DNA from: CAYUPI01 sp964446585
GTDB lineage: Bacteria; Verrucomicrobiota; Verrucomicrobiia; Limisphaerales; UBA8199
Length of the DNA stretch: 64,000 nucleotides
Assembly (NCBI GenBank): GCA_964446585.1
Contig: CAYUPI010000010.1
Coordinates: 84,957-148,956 of the forward strand
Direction: 5' to 3'
Positions within the stretch are counted from its first letter, which is position 1; each line of letters starts with the position of its first letter. The position numbers and the translations under genes were made by a program. Below the pieces are notes generated by a model, which had not been told where the DNA came from, did not search any database, and saw nothing but the letters and a program-made list of their open reading frames with translations. This document shows positions 40,518 through 48,789 of this stretch, one piece after another.

Positions 40518-42458
40518 ATGAACAACTCGAGTGACGCCGACGGGCCTTGGGACATCCAGCGCGCGCGCCACGTGTACAATATTCACGGTTGGGGAGCGAA
40601 GTACTTCGATATCAACGAAGCCGGGCACGTCGTGGCCAAACCACTGCAAGACGCCGGCTCGGCGGTGGACATTACCGACGTGATCGAAGAAGCGAAAGCG
40701 CGTGGGTTAAAATTTCCCGTGCTGATTCGATTTCAGGACATTCTCCGGCATCGTGTCGAGGCCATTAACATGGCGTTTAGAAACTCGATCACCGAGTTCA
40801 ACTACCAGGGCAGGTACCGAGGCGTGTTTCCGATCAAGGTGAATCAGTTGCGCGAGGTGGTCGAAGAGATCCTCGACGCCGGCAGACCGTACGATTTCGG
40901 CCTGGAGGTCGGCAGCAAGCCGGAATTATTTGCCGGGCTGGCGCTCCAGAGCCAGCTCGGCAGCCTGATTGTTTGCAACGGCTACAAGGACGCGAACTTT
41001 GTCCGCATGGCCCTGCTCGGCGTCAAGCTGGGCAAACGAGTAATCATGGTCGTCGAAAAGCTCGAAGAGCTGCGCCAAATCATCGCCATCTCCAGGCAAC
41101 TGGGAGTCGAACCGCTGATTGGCTTCCGCGCGCGGCTATTGAGCAAGGGCGGCGGCCGATGGGCGGAAAGCGCCGGCGAAAACGCCAAGTTCGGCCTCTG
41201 CACTGCCGAGTTGCTGGTCGCGACCGAAATGCTCAAGTCCGAAGGGCTGGTTCATTGCTTTAAGCTGCTCCATTTCCACATCGGCTCCCAGGTCCCCGAC
41301 ATCCTGACCGTCAAGCGGGCCGTTCAGGAAGCCGCTCGGTATTACTCCAGGCTCTACAAGATGGGTTTTCAAATCGAATTCCTCGACGTCGGCGGCGGTC
41401 TGGGTGTCGATTACGACGGGAGCCGCTCAGCGTTCGACAGTTCGACAAATTACACGCTCCAGGAATACGCGAACGACATCGTCTATTACGTCGCCGATGT
41501 CTGTAATGCCGAGAAAGTGCCGCATCCGAATTTGATCAGCGAGAGCGGCCGGGCGGTCGTCGCTCATCACAGTGTCCTGATTGTGGAAGTCTTCGGCTCG
41601 ATCGAAAAGATTCGGGCCGGCGACGCCTTGCCCTTCGGAGATAACGAGCATCCGCTCGTCAAAGAATTGCTCGACATCCAGAAGAACTTGCCCAAGGTCA
41701 ACAAACTGGAGGCCTATCACGACGCGCTCGAGCGCAAGGAGGATGCTCAGCACATGTTTACACTCGGAATGATGGATTTGCCGGAGAAGGCCAAGATCGA
41801 ACATCTCTATTGGAAAATCAGCCATGCGGTTGTGGACAGCTTCAAAGGACAGGCGTATGTGCCCGAGGAAATTCGCATGCTGGAAGACAGTCTGGGGGAC
41901 CAGTATCTCTGCAATTTTTCGGTCTTTCAATCGCTGCTGGATCACTGGGCGCTGGGCCAGTTATTTCCCATCATGCCCGTCAACCGGCTCGCCGAAGGGC
42001 CGACCCGCGAAGCGACGCTGGTGGATATCACTTGTGATTCCGACGGCCAGGTCAACAAGTTCATCGACCTGCGCGACGTCCGCGACACCTTGCCGTTGCA
42101 CCCGCTGATCATGAACGGCAGCGGCGGGCCCGAACCGTATTACCTGGGATTTTTTCTCATGGGCGCCTATCAAGACATCATGGGCGACCTGCACAACCTC
42201 TTTGGACGGGTTAACGAGGTCCACGTCTTCCTCGATGCCGATGAACCAGCCGGCTACTACGTCGAGGAAATTATTGAAGGCACCACGATCGTGCAGGCGC
42301 TGGACTCGGTGCAATACGACGAGAAAGAGCTGAAGCGCCAGATGAAAGCCCAGGTGGACGAGGCCATCAAATCGGATCGCATGAAACCCTCGGAAGCAAT
42401 GCGCCTGCTTGACGATTATGAAAAGGGCCTGAAGGAATACACTTATCTGACCTTCTGA
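40518..42458 (+). CDS. speA: Biosynthetic arginine decarboxylase
   Basis: The 646-residue PLP enzyme of alanine-racemase fold III has G-V-F-P-I-K-V-N-Q with the Schiff-base Lys107. H-F-H-I-G-S-Q lies near residue 253, D-V-G-G-G-L-G-V-D-Y near 295, and the C-terminal half contains the decarboxylase beta domain. The length matches SpeA. It converts L-arginine to agmatine in polyamine synthesis. No speB or agmatine deiminase gene is nearby, so the next step is encoded elsewhere. The ATG at 40518 agrees with the promoter and with the family start (W-D-I-Q-R-A-R-H-V-Y-N-I). Confidence 0.95.
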   Translation: MNNSSDADGPWDIQRARHVYNIHGWGAKYFDINEAGHVVAKPLQDAGSAVDITDVIEEAKARGLKFPVLIRFQDILRHRVEAINMAFRNSITEFNYQGRYRGVFPIKVNQLREVVEEILDAGRPYDFGLEVGSKPELFAGLALQSQLGSLIVCNGYKDANFVRMALLGVKLGKRVIMVVEKLEELRQIIAISRQLGVEPLIGFRARLLSKGGGRWAESAGENAKFGLCTAELLVATEMLKSEGLVHCFKLLHFHIGSQVPDILTVKRAVQEAARYYSRLYKMGFQIEFLDVGGGLGVDYDGSRSAFDSSTNYTLQEYANDIVYYVADVCNAEKVPHPNLISESGRAVVAHHSVLIVEVFGSIEKIRAGDALPFGDNEHPLVKELLDIQKNLPKVNKLEAYHDALERKEDAQHMFTLGMMDLPEKAKIEHLYWKISHAVVDSFKGQAYVPEEIRMLEDSLGDQYLCNFSVFQSLLDHWALGQLFPIMPVNRLAEGPTREATLVDITCDSDGQVNKFIDLRDVRDTLPLHPLIMNGSGGPEPYYLGFFLMGAYQDIMGDLHNLFGRVNEVHVFLDADEPAGYYVEEIIEGTTIVQALDSVQYDEKELKRQMKAQVDEAIKSDRMKPSEAMRLLDDYEKGLKEYTYLTF

Positions 42459-42486
42459 AAGACTCCGGCGGAGCTGAAAGGAGAAT

Positions 42487-42652
42487 GACGAGTGACCAAA
42501 GAAGTTCGAAATCCGAAGTACGAAATCCGAATGAAATCCGAATGACGAAGAAGAATCCGCCTGGTATTTGGTCATTCCTTCACAGCTCGCATTTCGGCTT
42601 TCGGCTTTCGAATTTCCATCGGATTTCGGCCTTCGGCTTTCGGCGTTTCCTT
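42487..42652. repeat. Large palindromic CCGAAAT simple-repeat region
   Basis: The left arm (about 42498-42550) is a run of CGAAATCCGAAGTACGAAA-type units and ends in AATGACGAAG. The right arm (about 42595-42650) has CGGCTTTCGGCTTTCGAA and ATCGGATTTCGGCC-type units, the inverse complement of the same unit. It lies between speA and the membrane-protein gene. The copy at 42487-42652 is the longest of this family in the window. Confidence 0.65.
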
Positions 42653-42653
42653 C

Positions 42654-43337
42654 ATGCCTGACCCTGCGCCTAACGCCGATCTCTTGCGTTCGCTGGGCCG
42701 GCTGGTGCGCGGGCTCTCGGCGTTGTTTTGGGGATTACCTGTCGCCTTGATTGTTTGTTTCTACACGGCGAGGGCCGACGGGCTAAGAATTTATGGGATC
42801 GCGCCTCCGCTAGCCACCACGACGCTGCTGGTGTACGGCCTTTGGCAGCTCGGGGGCTTTCAAAAACAGGAACGGATTTGGCGCAACGCCTTGGAGCGCG
42901 CGCGGGTCCTGGGCCTCGTCAATTTCGGATTGAGTCCGTTCCTTTATTTCTGGAATCGAGTCCCGAACGAACCGTTCTTCTTCGCAATGGTGATCCTGCT
43001 TGCCTTCACTGGCTTGCTGTTTCTGGCAAGCATGAACGTGGTGTTACAACGGCTGGGCGCTATGTTGCCGGATGAAGCTTTGCGCCTCGAAACCCGGCAA
43101 TTCACCACGCTGAACTTGACCTTGTTGGCCGCCACCTTCGTCGCAGCCGTGATCTATTTCGGCCTGGGCCAGTTTCAAAAGATGCCGCTCTGGCTGGGGA
43201 TCATTGCGGCGGTCATGGAACGCGGCAGCTTCTGGATGCTGGTCCTTCTCGTGCTGCTGCCGCTGGCCATGACCATGGCCCTTCTCTGGAAAACCAAGGA
43301 GGTCATCCTGGACAGCATCTTCAGCGCGAAAGGGTGA
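42654..43337 (+). CDS. Polytopic membrane protein, unknown function
   Basis: The 227-residue protein has about five to six hydrophobic helices (residues ~22-40, 48-65, 85-100, 108-130, 150-170, 185-210). It has no signal peptide and a short charged C-terminus. No family was recognised. The ATG at 42654 directly borders the palindromic repeat region. It converges on the glycosyltransferase gene at 43421-44149. Confidence 0.6.
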   Translation: MPDPAPNADLLRSLGRLVRGLSALFWGLPVALIVCFYTARADGLRIYGIAPPLATTTLLVYGLWQLGGFQKQERIWRNALERARVLGLVNFGLSPFLYFWNRVPNEPFFFAMVILLAFTGLLFLASMNVVLQRLGAMLPDEALRLETRQFTTLNLTLLAATFVAAVIYFGLGQFQKMPLWLGIIAAVMERGSFWMLVLLVLLPLAMTMALLWKTKEVILDSIFSAKG

Positions 43338-43341
43338 GGGA

Positions 43342-43370
43342 GGAATCGGAAAACCGAAATCCGAAGCTCG
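43342..43370. repeat. Short CCGAA-type repeat in convergent gap
   Basis: The run GAATCGGAAAACCGAAATCCGAAG belongs to the family described at 42487-42652. It lies just after the stop of the membrane-protein gene. Confidence 0.5.
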
Positions 43371-43420
43371 CGCACGTTGACATTCCTTCGAATCCAGCAA
43401 TTGGGTTTTCAGATTTGTGC

Positions 43421-44149
43421 TCAGTTCACACGTTCCGCAATCTGGGATCGGAACATCCGCTTTTTCATCCAGCGCACGGCCAATAAATCGTAAAACGACG
43501 CGAACAGCCGGTTCCAAACGCCATAATGGCTTTGGCCGGCATAGCGTGGATGGTTCGCGACAGGAATTTCCGTCACGGTGAATCCTTCGAGCTTGAAGAG
43601 CGTCGGCAGAAACCGATGCATGCCTTTGAAGAACTTCACATTGTCGAGGCACTCTCGTTTGAAGGCGCGGTAAGTACAGCCGGCGTCGCTGATTTGCTCG
43701 CCCGAAAGTTTGTTCCGCACCCAGTTCGCCGTGCGCGAGGAAATAATGCGCAGGAGATTGTCCCCCTGGCTGCGACTCTCGACGCGCGTGCCGCAGACAC
43801 AATCGAATTGCTTCAACCCCTCTAAAAATCTCGGAAGCTCTTTGGGATCATTTTGCAAATCGGCATCGAGCGTCACCAGGTACTGGCCACGAGCCGCCTT
43901 CAGGCCGGCCCAACTGGCCGCCGACTCGCCGCAGTTAAAGGCAAACCGCTGGACCCGAATGCGCGAATCGCCGGCCGCGAGCTCTTTCAGAATCTCCCAG
44001 GATTTATCGGTGCTGCAATCGTCCGTGATGACGATTTCATAGGGCAGGTTGAGCGGTTCAACCGCATCCTGAATGGCTTTTATCAGGGGGCGCAAGTTGC
44101 CTTCTTCGTTGTAGCAGGGAATTACAAGACTAAGAATCGAGCCAGGCAT
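43421..44149 (-). CDS. Family 2 glycosyltransferase (dolichol-phosphate mannosyltransferase-like)
   Basis: The 242-residue protein has L-V-I-P-C-Y-N-E-E-G-N-L near residue 7, V-I-T-D-D-C-S-T-D near 37, and L-D-A-D-L-Q-N-D-P near 91 (the D-x-D metal site). This is the DPM1/ArnC-like group, which transfers sugars to polyprenyl phosphate. No C-terminal membrane helices are present, so it is a soluble or peripheral enzyme. The ATG at 44149 is 13 bp after the aminotransferase stop. It is the last gene of the oxidoreductase-aminotransferase-glycosyltransferase operon. Confidence 0.88.
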   Translation of the reverse strand: MPGSILSLVIPCYNEEGNLRPLIKAIQDAVEPLNLPYEIVITDDCSTDKSWEILKELAAGDSRIRVQRFAFNCGESAASWAGLKAARGQYLVTLDADLQNDPKELPRFLEGLKQFDCVCGTRVESRSQGDNLLRIISSRTANWVRNKLSGEQISDAGCTYRAFKRECLDNVKFFKGMHRFLPTLFKLEGFTVTEIPVANHPRYAGQSHYGVWNRLFASFYDLLAVRWMKKRMFRSQIAERVN

Positions 44150-44162
44150 CGTAGTCCGCCCC

Positions 44163-45248
44163 TCATTTGCGATGGAATTCCAATATGGCGTCACACACGG
44201 CGTCGGCGGCTTCGAGGTTCATCTCTCCATGAATGGGCAATGAGAAGATCTCTTTCACGATTTGCTCGGTGCGCGGCAGCCTGGGAACAAAGGGGAACAG
44301 GCCCGTGACCGCCGGCTGGAGGTGATTCGGTTTCGGATAGTGAATGCCGGTCTCGATGTTGCGCTCCTTAAGGAATTTCTGAAGCTCGTCGCGGCGTTCG
44401 CACCGCACGACGTACATGTGATAAACGGCCTGGGCCCATTCACGCTCGGGTGGCGTCTGGACAATTCCATTGAGGCGTTGGTTGTAATGGGCGGCGATCT
44501 TGCGGCGGTTCTGGTTAAATCCATCCAAATGCTGAAGCATCACCCGGCCAACGGCGGCGTTGATTTCGTTGAACCGCACGTTGTAGCCCGGGAACTCATG
44601 ATCGTATTTTCCCTGGCGCCCATGGTTGCGCAACATGCGGAGCCGGTCGGCCATTTGCGAATGGTTCGTCATGATACAGCCGCCATCGCCCAGCACGGTG
44701 AGGTTTTTGGACGGGAAGAAACTGAACGCGCCGAAGTCGCCCAGGCCGCCGACCCTCTTTCCTTTGTATTTGGCGCCGTGAGCCTGGGCACAATCTTCGA
44801 TAACCCACAGATGATGCCGCGCGGCAATTGCCAGCAGGCGGTCCACGTCCAGCGGATGACCGTAGAGATAAACCGGAATAATCCCGACCGTGCGGGGCGT
44901 GATTGCTGCTTCGACCTGTTCGAGATCCATCACGTAAGTGTCATCGACATCCACGAACACCGGTCGCGCGCCCAGGTGGATGAGCGGTTCCATTGTCGGG
45001 AAAGCCGTATGGCTCGGAACGATGATTTCGTCTCCGGGTCCCACGCCCTGGAGTTGGTGCAGCAGATAAACAATCAGCGTCCAGGAGGAACCGAGAACAC
45101 AATGTTTGACGCCGGCGTGCGTAGCCAATTCAGTTTCAAATGCCTGGCACTCCTTGCCCAGGATATATTGACCGGAGCGAAGCGCGCGCAGCGCTGCTTC
45201 CTCGACTTCGGCATTAACGAAACACTTCGATAGGGGAATTTTTTGCAT
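44163..45248 (-). CDS. DegT/DnrJ/EryC1-family sugar aminotransferase
   Basis: The 361-residue PLP enzyme has I-E-D-C-A-Q-A-H-G-A near residue 150 (the PLP-binding Asp/Gln region). The Schiff-base Lys181 lies in F-F-P-S-K-N-L-T-V-L-G-D-G-G. This is the classical nucleotide-sugar aminotransferase family, which aminates keto-sugars of UDP- or dTDP-linked intermediates. It starts 17 bp after the Gfo/Idh oxidoreductase stop. The order oxidoreductase, aminotransferase, glycosyltransferase suggests synthesis and transfer of an amino sugar, as in the Wlb pathway. No N-acetyltransferase is present in the operon. Confidence 0.9.
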   Translation of the reverse strand: MQKIPLSKCFVNAEVEEAALRALRSGQYILGKECQAFETELATHAGVKHCVLGSSWTLIVYLLHQLQGVGPGDEIIVPSHTAFPTMEPLIHLGARPVFVDVDDTYVMDLEQVEAAITPRTVGIIPVYLYGHPLDVDRLLAIAARHHLWVIEDCAQAHGAKYKGKRVGGLGDFGAFSFFPSKNLTVLGDGGCIMTNHSQMADRLRMLRNHGRQGKYDHEFPGYNVRFNEINAAVGRVMLQHLDGFNQNRRKIAAHYNQRLNGIVQTPPEREWAQAVYHMYVVRCERRDELQKFLKERNIETGIHYPKPNHLQPAVTGLFPFVPRLPRTEQIVKEIFSLPIHGEMNLEAADAVCDAILEFHRK

Positions 45249-45265
45249 GAAAATCCAGTTACGGC

Positions 45266-46252
45266 TTAATTCATCTCGACCGTCCGGCCTGTCCGCGCCG
45301 ACTCCAGGGCGGCTTCCAGCACGCGCACTGCTTCGTAGCCGGCCCAGCCATCCGCGCGCGGCGCCTGGCGGGTCTGCACCGATTCCACGAATGCGCGCAA
45401 TTCCGCGAGCAGAGGCTCTTCCGGCGGACTTTCCACCTGGTGTAGCGCGCCCTCCTGCGCCTTAAATTCGCTGCCGTTTTTGACGTGGCGGTTGGCAAAG
45501 GTCTTGATCTTGTACTGCGCGACGTTGTAATCGCACACCGCGCTTAGCTCGCTGCCGATGACCGTCACTTCGCGACATTTGCCGGGCAAAAAGTAATTGG
45601 TTTCGACCGTCGCCCAGGTTCTCCCGTGATCGTTGTGATATTCGAGCGAGAGCAGCGAAGCGTCTTCCATCCCGCGCCGGAGAAAATCATGCGTCGCGGC
45701 GAAAACGCGCGCGGGGGTATTGCCCAGGAAGTAATTAAACAAATCCACGAAATGAATGGCATCGGCGAACAGAACCCCGCTGTCGTTGCGCGGACGTTTG
45801 AAGCCGCTGAAATTGCTGCGCAGAAACTGGACGTGTCCAAACTGTCCGGCCTGAATCGCTTCCCGCAGCCATTGGGACGCCGGGTCGAAGCGGAAGATAT
45901 GGCCGACCTGGAGAATGCACTTCTTCCGGCCGGCCAGCTCCGCGAGCCGTCTCGCTTCGTCTGAATGCAATGTGATCGGCTTTTCCACGAAAACATCCTT
46001 GCCAGCTTCAAGGAACTCCTGGCAGAGCGAGTAATGCGTCGGCGCGGGCGTGACCACCACGACGCAATCCATTTTGGCCGCCAGGTCCTGGTAATGCGTC
46101 GTCAGTCGCGCCTCCGGCACACCCAGCTTGCGCGCCGGTTCGAGCCGATGGTCGTCCACTTCCGCGACGTGCAGTTCCACAGGCATCGAGTTCAGGTTGC
46201 GAAGATGATTCACACCCCAGCGGCCCAGCCCTAAGAGGAGGACTTTGGTCAT
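45266..46252 (-). CDS. Gfo/Idh/MocA-family oxidoreductase
   Basis: The 328-residue protein has an N-terminal NAD(P) Rossmann fold with L-L-L-G-L-G-R-W-G-V-N-H. E-K-P is at residues 90-92, the conserved lysine motif of the family. A C-terminal alpha/beta substrate domain carries D-A-I-H-F-V-D near 171-177. It probably oxidises or reduces a nucleotide sugar for the aminotransferase downstream. The ATG at 46252 starts the Rossmann fold. The open frame continues 87 codons upstream but that part does not look coding and lies in the divergent gap to the cyclase gene. Confidence 0.88.
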   Translation of the reverse strand: MTKVLLLGLGRWGVNHLRNLNSMPVELHVAEVDDHRLEPARKLGVPEARLTTHYQDLAAKMDCVVVVTPAPTHYSLCQEFLEAGKDVFVEKPITLHSDEARRLAELAGRKKCILQVGHIFRFDPASQWLREAIQAGQFGHVQFLRSNFSGFKRPRNDSGVLFADAIHFVDLFNYFLGNTPARVFAATHDFLRRGMEDASLLSLEYHNDHGRTWATVETNYFLPGKCREVTVIGSELSAVCDYNVAQYKIKTFANRHVKNGSEFKAQEGALHQVESPPEEPLLAELRAFVESVQTRQAPRADGWAGYEAVRVLEAALESARTGRTVEMN

Positions 46253-46587
46253 TGAGAGTTCGTGCGCGTCGTGATCGTTTGGTTCGGTCAGGGAAAGCGC
46301 CATGCCACTGACCCCGCGCGGTGGCAATGCCGCCAACAGCGGCGAATGGTTTAAGCCGAGGCAAGTGCTCAGGCAAGCCAAAACCAGTTGCGGACTCGAC
46401 AATTTCCTGGAGCAGGTGGGCCGTCGAGAGGAAAAGTTCCCCCTCCACAGGCTTTGCCAGGCCCCCAACAGATTTCTGGCCTCCACTTCTTGTTCGATCA
46501 CCCGCTCATACATGATGTGCGGCGCTCCAACACCCGAAAAAATGATCGAAATGGAAGAGCAACTCAGGCAGTATCAGTGAGGCCCGT
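46253..46587. other. 335-bp divergent gap, no clear gene
   Basis: The gap lies between the sugar operon and the adenylate cyclase gene. A plus-strand open frame (46302-46580) and the minus-strand N-terminal extension both run through it, but neither shows a recognisable domain. The two starts must share this region for their promoters. No clear -35/-10 pair was found. Confidence 0.5.
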
Positions 46588-48714
46588 GTGAGCGCCAACA
46601 CCGAACAACGCAAGCTGGCAGCGATCATGTTCACCGACATGGTGGGCTACAGCGCGCTGGCGCAACGCGACGAGGCCCTTGCGCTGGAACTGCTCGAAGA
46701 ACACCGCCGTATCGTGCGCAGTCAGTTGCCCCAACATGGTGGGCGGGAGGTGAAAACCACCGGCGATGGTTTCCTGATCGAATTTCCCAGCGCACTGGCG
46801 GCAGTGCAGGGGGCTGTCGCCATTCAAAACGCGCTGCACGACCGCAACCAGTTTAGCCCGCCCGAGCGGCAGGTGCACATCCGCATTGGCATTCATGTGG
46901 GCGACGTAGTCATGCGCGATGGAGACATCCATGGTGATGGTGTCAACATCGCGGCGCGGATTGAACCACTGGCGGCCGCCGGGAGCATTTGCATTTCCAG
47001 CGCGGTTTACGAGCAGGTCCGCAACAAATTGTCGCTACCAATGGCTGCGCTCGGGCCAGCGGAGTTGAAAAACATTGAACTGCCGGTAGTCGTTCATCGC
47101 GTGGTAATGCCCTGGGAGCCTCACAGCAGCGGCCGGCGTGCGGAAACTTCGACGATCACCTCCAAAGTCCGAAATCCGAAATCCGTATTCGCGCAAAGGC
47201 CGGTCGCGTCGGCTGTTTCGCGGTGGGGTTGGCTCGTCGTTTTGGCTCTGCTCGCAGCCGGATTCGGTTGGTTCTTGGCTCATCAATACGGGCGGGTGCC
47301 AAAACAGGCCGCCTCCTCTTTGCCCGATTCAGACAAGAAATCCATCGCTGTGCTGCCGTTCGTAAACATGAGCGCGGACAAGGCCGACGAGTACCTGAGC
47401 GATGGCATCAGCGAAGAGTTGATTACGGCGCTTTCAAAAATTACTGGTTTGCAGGTCAAGGCGCGCACTTCCTCCTTCGCCTTCAAGGGTAAGAATGAGG
47501 ATATTCGGAAAATTGGCGAACTGCTGAATGTAAGCCATTTGCTTGAAGGCAGCGTGGCCAAATCCGGAAACAGACTGCGCATCACCGCGCAGCTCATCAA
47601 TGTCAAGGATGGCAATCATCTTTGGTCGGACACTTACGATCGCGAGATGCGGGATATTTTTGCCGTGCGCAGCGAGGTGGCGCAGCAAGTCGCGTCGAAA
47701 TTGAGAATCCGCCTCCTCGGCGAGGAAAAGAAACGCTTGAAGGAAAAGCCGACGGAGAATCTCGAAGCCTACAATCTTTACCGGCAAGGACGCTACTACG
47801 CCGACAAACTTTCAGAAGATGGTATCAGAAAGGCGCTTCCGTACTTCGCGCAGGCGATTGAGCGGGATCCGCGATTCGCGCTGGCCTACGCTGGAGTGGC
47901 CGACACTCACGTGCTGGCGGCGGACGCTTTCCTCGCGCCGCGCGAAGCGTTTTCAAAGGCAAAAGACGCCGCGATGAAAGCGATTGACCTTGATGACACG
48001 CTGGCCGAGGCCCACGCGTCACTCGGCTTCGTTCACTACCATTACGATTGGGACTGGACTGCGGCGGAGAAGCAGTTCAAGCGCGCTCTGGCTCTTAATC
48101 CGCAATCAGCGCAGGCCTGCGCCCTCTACACGCAATTTCTGGGAGGGATGGGCCGCGCCGACGAAGCGCAGGTCCAGGGCCGGCGGGCGCTGGAGCTCGA
48201 CCCGCTTTCAAGCCTGGCGCACTTCTGCCTGGGTTGGGCGTTCATTAACGCTGGCCGCGGCGCAGAAGCGATTGAGCAGCTTTCCAAGGGGACGGAGCTG
48301 GACCCGAATAATGATTGGGTACGCCTGTTTCTAGGCCGCGCATATTTCTTGAAAGGGGAGCCCCAACGCGCCATCCAGGAGATGGAAGCCGCCCAACGCC
48401 TCAATCCGAACGATCCACTTGTGCTGGGTTTCCTCGGTTATAATTATGCTGTCTCAGGCCGCCAGTCAGACGCGTTGAAGATCCTTCAAAGCCTGGATGA
48501 GCTCGAAAGCCGGCGTTATGTTTCGCGCATTGTCCGTGCCTACGTCTATGCCGGGCTCGCGGAAAAAGACAAAGCGTTCGAGTGGCTGGAGAAGGCCTAC
48601 CAGGAACGCTCGGACTCGCTGGCGTGGTTTCGCAACGATCCGGAAGCCAAAGGTCTCAAATCCGATCCCCGCTTTGCTCCCTTAATGCGGAAGATCGGAT
48701 TTACTGAGCCGTAG
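46588..48714 (+). CDS. Class III adenylate cyclase with TolB-like and TPR domains
   Basis: The 708-residue protein has a cytoplasmic class III cyclase domain (1-175). Metal-binding Asp17 (F-T-D-M-V-G-Y-S) and Asp60 (T-T-G-D-G-F) are present, with Lys56, Asn120 and Arg124 in the transition-state site, so it should be active on ATP. A linker (176-210) is partly encoded by a CCGAAAT repeat. One transmembrane helix follows (213-232), then a periplasmic TolB-N-like domain (S-I-A-V-L-P-F-V-N-M ~251, L-S-D-G-I-S-E-E) and about six TPR-like repeats to the C-terminus. The start is a GTG at 46588. The TPRs may sense a periplasmic ligand or partner and control cAMP production. Confidence 0.9.
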   Translation: MSANTEQRKLAAIMFTDMVGYSALAQRDEALALELLEEHRRIVRSQLPQHGGREVKTTGDGFLIEFPSALAAVQGAVAIQNALHDRNQFSPPERQVHIRIGIHVGDVVMRDGDIHGDGVNIAARIEPLAAAGSICISSAVYEQVRNKLSLPMAALGPAELKNIELPVVVHRVVMPWEPHSSGRRAETSTITSKVRNPKSVFAQRPVASAVSRWGWLVVLALLAAGFGWFLAHQYGRVPKQAASSLPDSDKKSIAVLPFVNMSADKADEYLSDGISEELITALSKITGLQVKARTSSFAFKGKNEDIRKIGELLNVSHLLEGSVAKSGNRLRITAQLINVKDGNHLWSDTYDREMRDIFAVRSEVAQQVASKLRIRLLGEEKKRLKEKPTENLEAYNLYRQGRYYADKLSEDGIRKALPYFAQAIERDPRFALAYAGVADTHVLAADAFLAPREAFSKAKDAAMKAIDLDDTLAEAHASLGFVHYHYDWDWTAAEKQFKRALALNPQSAQACALYTQFLGGMGRADEAQVQGRRALELDPLSSLAHFCLGWAFINAGRGAEAIEQLSKGTELDPNNDWVRLFLGRAYFLKGEPQRAIQEMEAAQRLNPNDPLVLGFLGYNYAVSGRQSDALKILQSLDELESRRYVSRIVRAYVYAGLAEKDKAFEWLEKAYQERSDSLAWFRNDPEAKGLKSDPRFAPLMRKIGFTEP
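47161..47190 (+). repeat. CCGAAAT repeat inside the cyclase linker
   Basis: The codons for S-K-V-R-N-P-K-S-V-F (residues 192-201) read as a run of GTCCGAAATCCGAAATCCGT. This is the same unit that makes up the intergenic palindromes. It lies in the non-conserved linker just before the membrane helix and keeps the reading frame. Confidence 0.6.
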
Positions 48715-48789
48715 GCCACGAAGCTGCGGTTGAAATTGACAGAAATTGACCTTGAGTTCACGATGCTCTCAGCACCTCACGATCGATTT

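Noticed and set aside
46253..46513. 87-residue N-terminal extension of the Gfo/Idh oxidoreductase
   Set aside because: The Rossmann fold starts at the internal ATG at 46252 as in the family; the extension has no similarity to signal or targeting peptides.
46302..46580. 92-codon plus-strand open frame before the cyclase gene
   Set aside because: No family features. It overlaps the divergent promoter region and the equally unconvincing N-terminal extension of the Gfo/Idh gene.
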